DNA from: Psychrobacter faecalis
GTDB taxonomy: Bacteria; Pseudomonadota; Gammaproteobacteria; Pseudomonadales; Moraxellaceae
Assembly: GCF_016107575.1 (NCBI RefSeq)
Contig: NZ_JABAST010000025.1
Location: forward strand, 1-45,773
Length of the DNA stretch: 45,773 nucleotides
Direction of reading: 5' to 3'
Under the pieces are notes generated by a model, which made no database searches, had not been told where the DNA came from, and saw nothing but the letters and a program-made list of their open reading frames with translations. Made by a program: the position numbers and the translations under genes. Shown one piece after another: positions 39,401-45,771 of this stretch (its first letter is position 1; each line of letters opens with the position of its first letter).

Positions 39401-40982
39401 CACTGACGAAAATAGAGCTGATCAGCGCATGGTGACGCTCAACATCGGGCAGCAACACGACAATATCGGATATATGGCGTTTTTTCTCATTAGGTTTTAA
39501 TGGCTCATTCAACCAGCGCCCAATCATAATACGCAGTACTTCAAGTTGACGCTGCAAACTATGGCATGAATGAATACTTAGGCTATTATCTTGCGCAGAC
39601 ATTTCCCAAAAACGCTCCTTCTCAAAGCGTTTATTCTCTAATGCTTCATCGACATACCACGGCGTCTCTTGCTCATTTTGATCAGAGCCGGTCTCTATTT
39701 GTTTACTGACTGCTTGCGATACTTTGGCCGCGGTCGCTTGCTGGGTAGACTGCTCATCGAGCATCAACACATCATTTTGTAAACGTCTCAATAAGCTTAC
39801 GCTCTTTTGCAGCTGTTGCGCACTATCATCAAAATCAATACTGAACTCGTCGCTCAAGCCATCATTGCTATCATCGCCCTCATTAAAGATATCTTGCCAC
39901 TCGACGAGTGCGTCTTGGTATTGCTCATTACCCGATAAATTTGCGAGCATCGCAAAAGTATCACGCGACTGTTTACCCAAACGTGATAGCAAACTGTGCC
40001 CATAATCACGCAGAAACACGCTTTCAGGGTTAATGATCTGTTGACGCTGTAGCCATGATTTATCAACAATATCCGCCCAAAACAGCTTGGATGGGTTGTA
40101 GTGCAGCAGTGTGATATCCATGTATTGTGACAAGCGCTGTAAAAAGTCGAGCTCGGTTTGTGGCAATTGCTGAATGGTAAAAATGCGCAGAACTTTGGGC
40201 AGTTGAGCACGCTCATTCGCCTTGTTGCTTTTTAGCGCTGACCAAAAAGTATCCTCAAGTGCCACCCGGTGCTGATGCACATCGGCAAACAAATGCGACC
40301 ATAAGAAACGCTGCGCGACCTCTAACTCTACATAGTGCGCCACCAACCATTCAGGGGTGCCACGTGCATACTTATCGAAGCGCAAGGATAGTGCATCCTT
40401 ATCCGCTATCAGCGCATCCACATTAAGCGGCTTATTATGTGACCACAGATCCAACCAGTCCTCACGATGGGTTAAATAGCGGTTAAACACCCTCGCCAAA
40501 TCACTTGCCAGCTGCCAAATACGCGCATCTTGCTGTGCCTTATCCTGCTGAACTTCTTCTTGCGGCTCATCAATCAAAGACGCCAGCAGTGGATGAACGG
40601 GATGTTTTTCATCAGCGACAATCGCCTCTTGATAGTAAGTCAAATAACCAAACAATCGCCACTGCATTACCGTTGGTGACAGTACTGCCACCTCAGGCAC
40701 ATTCAACGTTGACGCTACAGGGTTTTGTTCTAATAAATAGGCATTGTGGCGGCTCAACACATCCTGCATCAATATCCACTGATACTGACCCCAAAACGTC
40801 GTCGTCACTAAGGTACTGATACCCGCTTGGCTTGCAATAGACTTGTCTAGCCAATCACCAAGTACCATTGATGGCACAATGACAACAAACTCTTCAAAAA
40901 TGGGTTGATTTTTGGACTTATAGGCCTCCAACAACTGCTCAACTAAAAGCTCGGTGCGGTGCGACTGAATAATGGTAAACAT
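36474..40982 (-). CDS. recC: Exonuclease V gamma subunit RecC
   Basis: Holds the RecBCD complex together and scans single-stranded DNA for Chi. 1502 residues against 1122 in E. coli. It begins MFTIIQSHRTELLVEQLLEA as RecC proteins do, followed by PSMVLGDWLDKSIASQAGIS (near 37-56). Further blocks are LHYNPSKLFWADIVDKSWL (near 295) and FGRFGALRNVPFDLVVMLNM, then GRDLDNRYDLMKATNARRGD (near 810-850). The extra length includes acidic low-complexity stretches near 385-440 and 960-1015. There is no strong ribosome-binding site before the ATG at 40982. It is the first gene of recC-recB-recD, with 72 bases to recB. Confidence 0.93.
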   Translation of the reverse strand: MFTIIQSHRTELLVEQLLEAYKSKNQPIFEEFVVIVPSMVLGDWLDKSIASQAGISTLVTTTFWGQYQWILMQDVLSRHNAYLLEQNPVASTLNVPEVAVLSPTVMQWRLFGYLTYYQEAIVADEKHPVHPLLASLIDEPQEEVQQDKAQQDARIWQLASDLARVFNRYLTHREDWLDLWSHNKPLNVDALIADKDALSLRFDKYARGTPEWLVAHYVELEVAQRFLWSHLFADVHQHRVALEDTFWSALKSNKANERAQLPKVLRIFTIQQLPQTELDFLQRLSQYMDITLLHYNPSKLFWADIVDKSWLQRQQIINPESVFLRDYGHSLLSRLGKQSRDTFAMLANLSGNEQYQDALVEWQDIFNEGDDSNDGLSDEFSIDFDDSAQQLQKSVSLLRRLQNDVLMLDEQSTQQATAAKVSQAVSKQIETGSDQNEQETPWYVDEALENKRFEKERFWEMSAQDNSLSIHSCHSLQRQLEVLRIMIGRWLNEPLKPNEKKRHISDIVVLLPDVERHHALISSIFVSGKGQDGLTLPAKVTGVVDADIRQLWEAIIGFYKLLGSHSARFEAAEVLDWLMLPPLYESFGLTHDQMSRGCDLLVEAGFIRGFDEWHLKQTLDSNDYDYRFTFAQALDRLTLGLVMPEASLSDCLYPLAQEDWPSTALPEMSLPLPQVSLNDAIIIEALCRIYAGLTARRDDHTQKLKAEDWLDQIEKQVIHRYFSDVDQTRTMRAIYNAMNGFKSSLRANRHYRQYASSDSVSNANKKEVEQRLAGVEQLPLKLNFMLDSIEAELESQQVSAEPTGVITFGRFGALRNVPFDLVVMLNMDLSEFPGRDLDNRYDLMKATNARRGDRVSEDDDNGAFLDALLCARSACWIFYNGQSLTDTHEHLPANPVSELLQFLQGEVQWQVNSLEALDTLPENVDSTTESLKRYLPKLIKQWLLTEHPALPFHESLFETDIEDADVCEQASDTPKLNLNESTAIHTENNIQDNSLIDNADELDVLLNTAMRKTKLAQKRQFPPAPLWQAVFNTLKGRAFSEHAELVSLPIKAQYESIAQLLGQSLGQLGQVDNQTLDVIAEMLSLDATAVFNDSGEVNDLTKKALSETVFNIGEIDVEGVLTYQVRHPAKAFLRTQKVHVVQGEEAMAHQEPLFLDNLTTYQIKEYLINELASDAANNSTDSTATQDSPILMYQKIMPAGVARQTTLPNQKQKLQQQCQEFKEQLVANGLDDAQILEASEIGGLQLLTPTTEHPVQLELATVLNHADNAPLPKLLPKIVKIKGSVPISVPTSVSIDANHHPSNLQAGVSYAENSPKQWLNILPNSASPKHLIKFWLSHLYWQVARCTTAEQVALNDGVSIWRFNKPNSQVGKYKDVITFKLSPIVYEDAVTELIKWAIFGKLVGQVPITLLPEYALSYLDKCAKAAESEDESGSYWPKRADFSDWLRPSYHVDTVYDTCSQHAIWQYVLRDQDAFKTLSAALTTLAQPLYEPMFTALQGLDS

Positions 40983-41310
40983 AAATGAGGTAATCTATTT
41001 GAATGAATAAAGCTGGAATAGTAAAAATTGAGTATTAAAAACAACACGACGAGCGTGTAAATTTTACGGCAAAGCTGATGATAGCGTATGGTTTCATACT
41101 TTTTATGAAGAAGAAACGTGGTAGGCAACACTCATCAATCTATGTTTGCTGCTCGTTAGTCTGTTGCATTTCTGCTAGCATAATATCGATTAAAAACAGT
41201 AGATATTATAGTACCAATTCATGCATAACACCCTGTGTTTGGCAGTAAAACTGTCGCTAATAATAAACGATGAGTATTAATAACACGGTTGGTAGTGAGA
41301 AAAGCTAATA
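40983..41310. other. Non-coding spacer between recC and the gene at 41451
   Basis: No gene supported. It contains the leftward recC promoter region, but I cannot name a box with confidence. The right part (41311-41407) folds and is listed separately. Confidence 0.4.
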
Positions 41311-41407
41311 ACGTGCGCAATCTGCTGATCAGTGTGCCACTGTTCGCGGTGGTTTACCAGCACGTCACCTATAAATCAAGAGCGCTTGCGACAACGGATG
41401 TCGCTCT
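41311..41407 (+). other. Possible structured RNA or 5' leader upstream of the gene at 41451
   Basis: ACGTGC (41311-41316) pairs with GCACGT (41360-41365), enclosing CCAC/GTGG. Next to it AGAG/CTCT and CGACA/TGTCG (41379-41407) form a second hairpin. The spacing to the start codon is about 44 bases. No known riboswitch class fits. Confidence 0.3.
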
Positions 41408-41450
41408 ACCCTTTACCTAAACTTTTTTGTTAAAGAGATAACAGAATACT

Positions 41451-42023
41451 ATGCCCATGCGCCCCATTGATGCCATTTTCGTTCATCCTAAACGCCGGTT
41501 ATATGTTGTATACTACCGCGGTGAGTTGTGGGAATTGCCCCGCATGAAAATTGATGATAGGTCATGGCAAAACAGGCAGCCTTATACTGACGATAGCAGT
41601 GGTCTTTATCTTAGCATTCATCAAGCCATTAGCGACCCGATATTGACCCAAAAACTTCGTACTTTAAACTTGCCAGCAGCGGTGCGTGGCAGCACGTTAC
41701 CACGCTTTGAAGCATGGTGGGAAGCCCACGGTTTTAAATGGCTTAAAGACAAACTTACCACCGGTGAATCGCCATTGGCCGCGCATCAGGCTTTGCAAGC
41801 ATTGTCTACTAATATGGCAGCTGCTCAAGCGACGGATAAACAAAACGTGCCTGTTTCAAGCTTCCAAGTAGTATCTAATGATGCTAACAGTAATAACGAA
41901 AATAATCCTACCCAACAAAAAACTAATGAGCCAAGTACGGCAGCACCTGTAGCAAAAGACGCGGACATCTTTGCTCATATGCTGGCAGATTTAGTAGACG
42001 AAGTATTAAACCATCAAGAATAA
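41451..42023 (+). CDS. Protein of unknown function
   Basis: 190 residues. The N-terminal 120 look folded: MRPIDAIFVHPKRRLYVVYY, then ELWELPRMKIDDRSWQNRQP, LPRFEAWWEAHGFKWLKDKL. Aromatic and basic residues are frequent. The remaining 70 residues are Gln/Asn/Ala/Thr-rich and probably disordered, ending with a helix (DIFAHMLADLVDEVLNHQE). There is no signal peptide. It is followed after 65 bases by an anchored ModA-like protein on the same strand, so the two may form an operon. I do not recognise a family. Confidence 0.65.
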   Translation: MPMRPIDAIFVHPKRRLYVVYYRGELWELPRMKIDDRSWQNRQPYTDDSSGLYLSIHQAISDPILTQKLRTLNLPAAVRGSTLPRFEAWWEAHGFKWLKDKLTTGESPLAAHQALQALSTNMAAAQATDKQNVPVSSFQVVSNDANSNNENNPTQQKTNEPSTAAPVAKDADIFAHMLADLVDEVLNHQE

Positions 42024-42088
42024 ATCTGTTACCATTTATCATCTACTCTATCAATTAACCACATTAACCAAAAAAAGAGCGGTAACTT

Positions 42089-42919
42089 ATGAGAGATTAC
42101 AAGCTGCTATTAGCGGGGCTTATTTTACTGCTGCTGATTATTTTTATCGCCATCTTTACTTGGTTATGGACCAGTAACCGCAAAAATATGGACCCTTTGC
42201 CGATTATGGCAAATAACAATGATACATCGTCTGCGGATAATGACGAAAATACCATTGCAAAAAGCACCTTGCACATCCAAGCAGAAGATGGGCTGCAAGC
42301 ACCTTTAGATGCGGTGATTGCAAGCTTTCAAGCACGCTATCCAAATATGCAAATATTAACAAACTATGTGCCTTCGGCTGCCCTTTTAACGTTATTCGTT
42401 AATGATTTTGCCGACAGTCATCGCACCGACGATGAGCGCGCGTCTTTTCTCATAGATACCGATTTAATCATTGCGAATGGCAAGCTGTCAAAAGAGCGCC
42501 TAGCGCCTTTGCAAGAACAATTAAAAACCGCTCAAGACAAGCACAACCAAAACAAATTAAATGATAGTAGCGCCCAAGTTAAAAAAGCAGAAGATGGCGT
42601 AGATGAAGCTGATGCAGAAGTGGCGGCTCACGCCAAAAGCGATAATACCAATACCCGTAGCCTGAGTTCTTTTGGCTATGCCCTACAAGGCGAGCAAGCG
42701 GTAGATGGCGTGGTATTAACGCAAAACCCTGCGGCGATTAATTTTAGAAATTTTTTGCTCTCAAGTACCGGACAAGATATCTTAAGCCAGCATAATTATA
42801 CCAATATCGACGGTTATAAGAATGATATGGACAATTTATTTCAACCAAGTTCACGCGCCAAACAAGCAACCGGCGAGCTCTCGGTAGATGTATCCGACGC
42901 GCTTAGCAATGGTAAATAA
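42089..42919 (+). CDS. Membrane-anchored, reduced ModA-like substrate-binding protein
   Basis: 276 residues with an N-terminal uncleaved membrane segment (LLLAGLILLLLIIFIAIFTW, near 6-25) and a periplasmic rest. A first lobe-like piece near 62-130 (ALHIQAEDG-type start, VIASFQARYPNMQILTNYVP) and a final piece near 208-250 (VLTQNPAAINFRNFLLSSTG, then QDILSQHNYTNIDGY) resemble the two ends of molybdate-type ABC binding proteins. The middle hinge and second lobe are replaced by about 60 residues of charged, coiled-coil-like sequence. At roughly two thirds of normal ModA length, with no permease or ATPase gene nearby, transport of an oxyanion is doubtful. It may be a sensor or a degenerated protein. 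Confidence 0.6.
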   Translation: MRDYKLLLAGLILLLLIIFIAIFTWLWTSNRKNMDPLPIMANNNDTSSADNDENTIAKSTLHIQAEDGLQAPLDAVIASFQARYPNMQILTNYVPSAALLTLFVNDFADSHRTDDERASFLIDTDLIIANGKLSKERLAPLQEQLKTAQDKHNQNKLNDSSAQVKKAEDGVDEADAEVAAHAKSDNTNTRSLSSFGYALQGEQAVDGVVLTQNPAAINFRNFLLSSTGQDILSQHNYTNIDGYKNDMDNLFQPSSRAKQATGELSVDVSDALSNGK

Positions 42920-42949
42920 GTCTAAGGCCCGCTGCCTGATGATTACGCA

Positions 42950-42978
42950 TTGCTTTTGTCAGACCTTTTTTTTACAAT
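42950..42978 (+). promoter_or_regulatory. Sigma70 promoter of tRNA-Arg
   Basis: TTGCTT (42950-42955) and TACAAT (42973-42978), spacing 17, end 13 bases before the mature tRNA. Confidence 0.65.
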
Positions 42979-42991
42979 AGCACTCCACCAC

Positions 42992-43067
42992 GCGCCTATA
43001 GCTCAACAGGATAGAGCAGTTGCCTCCTAAGCGATCGATCGGGGTTCGAGTCCCTGTGGGCGCACCA
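42992..43067 (+). tRNA. tRNA-Arg, anticodon CCT
   Basis: The cloverleaf is complete: acceptor GCGCCTA/TGGGCGC, D arm GCTC/GAGC, anticodon stem GTTGC/GCGAT with loop CTCCTAA (anticodon CCT, reads AGG), and T arm CGGGG-TTCGAGT-CCCTG. The CCA is encoded. 76 bases. An IS3-family element begins 38 bases downstream. Confidence 0.95.
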
Positions 43068-43150
43068 ATCATTGTATTTAGACATAACCTCGCATTACCT
43101 AAAGTGACCCCTGCCGTCAAATCCGTACAGTTAAACTTGGGAGATTTTAA

Positions 43151-43969
43151 TTACGCAGCCTGACGATAATAATCAAACCACACCTGTCTTGGCGATTTAT
43201 AGCCCAAGCCCTTTTGAATCCTCGTCTGGTTGTAGTACAGCTCGATATATCTAATGATATCGTTGATGGCTGTAAATCTGGTTTTATAATCTTTATGATA
43301 TATCAGCTCATTCTTCAATGTACCCCAGAAGCTTTCTATCGGCGCATTGTCATAACAGTTGCCTTTAGCGCTCATTGAGCCTGTAAATTGATGCTGCTTA
43401 ATGATCTTGTGGTAGGCATGGCTGCAATACTGGCTGCCTCTGTCAGAGTGGACTATTAGCCCTTTGGGAGGTCGTTTGTTCTTGATTGCCATAGTGAGTG
43501 CACGGCAAACTAAATCAGCAGTCATGCGTTTATTAATGGCGTAACCGACAAGCTCTTTAGTGTATAAGTCTTTAATGCCTGCTAAATACAGCCAGCCCTC
43601 GTTTGTCCAGATGTAGGTGATGTCACTGACCCAAGCTTGATTCGGTCTTTGCATATCAAACTGCTGATTTAATACGTTGTCATAGACCAGCTTATTGTGA
43701 TTAGAGTCAGTGGTGACTTTAAAGCGCTTGTGGCGACGGCATTTGATGCCATGCTCCTCTTTAATGCTTCTAACCATGTAAGGGCTGATATCATGTCCTT
43801 GCCCGTTTAGGTGCGCCTGTAGACGCTCAAAGCCGTAGCGTTCCTTGGTTTCACTGTGCGCAGCTTTAACCAGTAACTCGCACTGATTACGATGTATCTG
43901 CTGCTCGCTTAAGTCACGACTTAGCCAATCGTAGTAGCTTGAGGGCTTAACGCTCAATACACGGCACAT
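43151..43969 (-). CDS. IS3-family transposase, catalytic part (OrfB)
   Basis: DDE integrase: QAWVSDITYIWTNEGWLYLA (first Asp), GLIVHSDRGSQYCSHAYHKI (second Asp) and CYDNAPIESFWGTLKNELIY (Glu), all intact. The ATG at 43969 is internal. The frame continues upstream to about 44028 (EKQPVKYAFIKDNQQ), where it would normally be joined to orfA by -1 frameshifting at an A-run (44027-44031). The protein ends RQAA, the same end as the copy at the window start. It looks enzymatically sound, but its normal fusion to OrfA is blocked by the insertion in orfA. Confidence 0.9.
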   Translation of the reverse strand: MCRVLSVKPSSYYDWLSRDLSEQQIHRNQCELLVKAAHSETKERYGFERLQAHLNGQGHDISPYMVRSIKEEHGIKCRRHKRFKVTTDSNHNKLVYDNVLNQQFDMQRPNQAWVSDITYIWTNEGWLYLAGIKDLYTKELVGYAINKRMTADLVCRALTMAIKNKRPPKGLIVHSDRGSQYCSHAYHKIIKQHQFTGSMSAKGNCYDNAPIESFWGTLKNELIYHKDYKTRFTAINDIIRYIELYYNQTRIQKGLGYKSPRQVWFDYYRQAA

Positions 43970-44052
43970 AGTAGTGACGCTAAATATCTGCTGATTGTCT
44001 TTAATAAAGGCGTACTTTACGGGCTGTTTTTCGCGAAGTACGCCGTCGCCTC

Positions 44053-44109
44053 ATTCGAGCATAGCTCTCATCTTGCGTCGGGGCGAAGCAGTGCTTCGCT
44101 TTATCCCTC
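44053..44109 (-). repeat. Two-hairpin mini-element, copy A (inside IS3 orfA)
   Basis: Flanked by direct repeats CTCATT (44050-44055 and 44110-44115, plus strand), 60 bp apart. Hairpin 1 is GCGAAGCA-G-TGCTTCGC (44083-44099, plus strand). Hairpin 2 is at 44053-44071. Over 52 bases from GGATAA (minus, from 44106) it matches copy B at 45 positions without gaps. Exact borders are uncertain by a few bases because the flanking repeat overlaps hairpin 2. Confidence 0.8.
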
Positions 44110-44376
44110 CTCATTTAAGATCTCGCGCTCCTCTTCAGCCACTTTGAGCTGACGCTTGAGCTGCTTTATTTCTTGAAGAGCACTCATAAGATCAGGATCG
44201 TATTGTTCAGTGCCCACAAGCTTGCCCTGATTGGCTTTATTCTGCCAGTTAGATAAGGTTTGCATGGCGATCCCGAGCTGCTTTGCAGTAGCTGAAATAT
44301 TGCCATTATTATCCGCTATCTTCTTGACAGCTTCTGCTTTAAATTCTGTGCTGTAAGTTCTAACTTTCTTGGACAT
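44101..44376 (-). pseudogene. IS3-family transposase OrfA, cut short by a 60-bp insertion
   Basis: A helix-turn-helix DNA-binding protein: VRTYSTEFKAEAVKKIADNN, then ISATAKQLGIAMQTLSNW, and a leucine-zipper-like KQLKRQLKVAEEEREIL. OrfA proteins of this family normally end ILKKA-FFAKES or similar. Here the frame reads EILNEEG and stops, while the expected ending (ATAYFAKNSP) resumes at 44049 after a 60-bp insert. Removing the insert restores a canonical end, its stop at 44017-44019, and the frameshift zone. The insert's TAA lies upstream of the frameshift site, so OrfAB should not be made in the usual way. Confidence 0.8.
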
Positions 44377-44499
44377 GGTAAACTCCTCGTTGAGTCGTTA
44401 GTTTACCAAGTTTACTTGTACGGTTTCTTCAGCATATAGTCAATTCCACTTAAAAGTGTTATAAACTAATTATTAAATCCAATTGTTATCATAAAGATT

Positions 44500-44850
44500 A
44501 TGACTTACTCACTAGATTTTCGTATGCAAGTTCTTAAAAGTATAGATGACGGTATGACCTTTGCCGAGGCGGCTGAGTTTTATAATCTCAGTCCAACCAC
44601 GATACAGAACTGGAAGAGACGTATTCATAGCAAAACAACCAGGCAAACCAAACCCTATAAAATACCAGATGACGTGCTACTTAATGATGTCAAAGAACAC
44701 CCTGATGATTACCAGTATGAGCGAGCCCGTCGTTTAAACTGTAGTAAAACAGGCATTTATCATGCCCTAAAGCGGTTAGGCATCAGTCAAAAAAAAGACC
44801 TTAGAACATCCAAAAGCCTGTCCGATCAAAAGAGCGGCGTATCAGAATAA
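44500..44850 (+). CDS. IS630-family transposase, N-terminal frame
   Basis: A helix-turn-helix domain: MTYSLDFRMQVLKSIDDGMT, then FAEAAEFYNLSPTTIQNWKR, and a second HTH with GIYHALKRLGISQKK near 98-106. After a run of eight A (44789-44796) this frame gives nonsense (DLRTSKSLSDQKSGVSE), while the +1 frame continues with normal transposase sequence. Either frameshifting on the A-run (+1 or -2) makes the full protein, as some IS630 elements do, or the gene is mutated. Confidence 0.8.
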   Translation: MTYSLDFRMQVLKSIDDGMTFAEAAEFYNLSPTTIQNWKRRIHSKTTRQTKPYKIPDDVLLNDVKEHPDDYQYERARRLNCSKTGIYHALKRLGISQKKDLRTSKSLSDQKSGVSE

Positions 44851-45408
44851 GCTTGAGCACTTTAAGCAGCAAGGCTACCCCATTGTATATATGGACGAAA
44901 GCGGCTTTGAGTCTGAAACCATTCGCTCTCATGGTTATGCACCGATTGGTAAGCCTTGTATCGATAGCTACAACTGGCAAGGTAAAAAGCGAACCAACGT
45001 TATTGGTGCTCTGTATGAAAAGATACTGTTTGCGCTTGATTACTTTGAGACAAACATCAACAGCAGCATATTCTACAACTGGTGCAAATTCACGCTAATC
45101 CCAAGTCTTAAAACCAAATGCGTGATTGTCATGGATAACGCCAGATTTCATAAGAGCAAGCGTATTCAAAAGCTACTGAACAGACATGGTCATCGTATTC
45201 TATGGTTGCCGCCGTACAGCCCTGATCTGAATCCTGAGCGAGGATAAAGCAAAGCACTGCTTTGCCCGAGCGCAAGACGAGAGCTGTGCTCGAGTGGGAG
45301 AAAAAATGGGCTCAGGTGAAGTTTCTACGCCAAGGCTGGATGGAAAACGACTTATCCAAATTGTTTTATGATGTTTGTCCCAACCATAACAATTTTATTT
45401 TGAGCTGA
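44795..45408 (+). pseudogene. IS630-family transposase, catalytic part, broken by the mini-element
   Basis: From 44795 the frame reads KTLEHPKACPIKRAAYQNKL and on to YMDESGFE (first Asp), CVIVMDNARFHKS (second Asp) and LPPYSPDLNPE at 45238, where the catalytic Glu belongs. It then stops at 45247 inside the inserted mini-element. The missing end (KKWAQVKFLRQGWMENDLSK and on) is readable at 45301-45408 in another frame. The canonical motif is NPIEKKW, so an Ile may have been lost at the insertion. The split falls right at the last DDE residue. Confidence 0.8.
45239..45297 (+). repeat. Two-hairpin mini-element, copy B (inside IS630 transposase)
   Basis: Lies between two GAG triplets (45236-45238 and 45298-45300), each in frame with the transposase part it adjoins. 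Hairpin 1 is GCAAAGCA-C-TGCTTTGC with an overlapping apex (45249-45265). Hairpin 2 is at 45277-45295, with a tandem G-A/A-G internal step. It is homologous to copy A at 44053-44109, although the host ISs are unrelated. No other copy was found in the window by eye. Confidence 0.8.
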
Positions 45409-45421
45409 CTATATATAACTA

Positions 45422-45715
45422 TCAACCAACTAAAATACATCGAATCCGTGTGTTACCACCATTAGTTTCTTCTATAGTTGAATAGGTTAATTCTATATTA
45501 TGCTTCTGTAAAACACTCTTATTGAATGAAGGTTTACCTTTCAAAATAATGTAATATCCAAAATTTTCACTATCTCCATTTTGAGCAAAACTAGAAATCC
45601 TGAGTACTCTAACACCGAATTTATTGAAGTCAGTATCCATATTCTTAGATATTTCATTTTTCGTTTTCTTAAATGTGCTATTTCGGAGTTTTTCAAGGTA
45701 GTTGTCACCATCAAG
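45422..45715 (-). pseudogene. 3' remnant of an unknown gene, truncated by an IS
   Basis: An ATG-initiated frame of 72 residues starts at 45640, but the same frame is open upstream to a stop at 45716-45718, adding DGDNYLEKLRNSTFKK and more. This is what a gene cut off at its 5' side by the neighbouring transposon end would look like. The remaining protein (VRVLRISSFAQNGDSENFGY, then IILKGKPSFNKS and a final RIRCILVG) has no family I recognise. It ends just beside the IS630 end at 45411, so it is hemmed in by mobile DNA on both sides. Confidence 0.5.
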
Positions 45716-45720
45716 CTAAA

Positions 45721-45771
45721 TTAAGCGGCTTGTAATCTTTGCTGTTGTTGCTCTTTTACAGGATTTAGCGT
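45721..45771 (-). pseudogene. C-terminal tail of a transposase (partial, at window edge)
   Basis: Minus-strand frame TLNPVKEQQQQRLQAA then stop. The (L)(S/N)P(V)-Glu/Gln-rich-AA ending is common at the end of IS3-family OrfB proteins. Only 17 codons are visible, so the family assignment is tentative; the start lies outside the window. Confidence 0.4.

Larger units (their letters stand above)
43105..44434 (-). mobile_element. IS3-family insertion sequence
   Basis: The 3' end starts TGACCCCTGCC at 43105. The 5' end runs through CCGTACAAGTAAACTTGG (reverse strand), which matches CCGTACAGTTAAACTTGG of the 3' end, to about 44434 where an IS630-family element begins. The 5' end seems about 7 bases shorter than the 3' end, so the exact junction is uncertain. 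No clear 3-bp target duplication is seen. The length of about 1.33 kb includes a 60-bp insertion in orfA. Confidence 0.85.
44437..45411 (+). mobile_element. IS630-family insertion sequence
   Basis: The terminal inverted repeats start TAGTCA: the left 26 bases match the reverse complement of the right 26 at 20 positions. TA lies outside each end (44435-44436, 45412-45413), the target expected for IS630/Tc1-mariner elements. The length of about 975 bp fits. It directly abuts the IS3-family element on its left. Confidence 0.8.

Noticed and set aside
55..43104. The whole region as a composite transposon between the two IS3-family ends
   Set aside because: The content is mainly core genes (recBCD, hpt, prp, tRNA), and the IS ends are diverged. 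Inverted copies are noted, but mobility of 43 kb is not supported.
42992..43104. tRNA-Arg as an integrase attachment site
   Set aside because: No integrase gene and no repeat of the tRNA 3' end were found in the window; the IS lies 38 bases away.
44101..45250. GGA-to-GGA bypass as in T4 gene 60
   Set aside because: Both copies have GGA just before TAA, but copy A has no GGA near its far end, and landing on the GGA in copy B gives the wrong frame. Only GAG-to-GAG restores both proteins.
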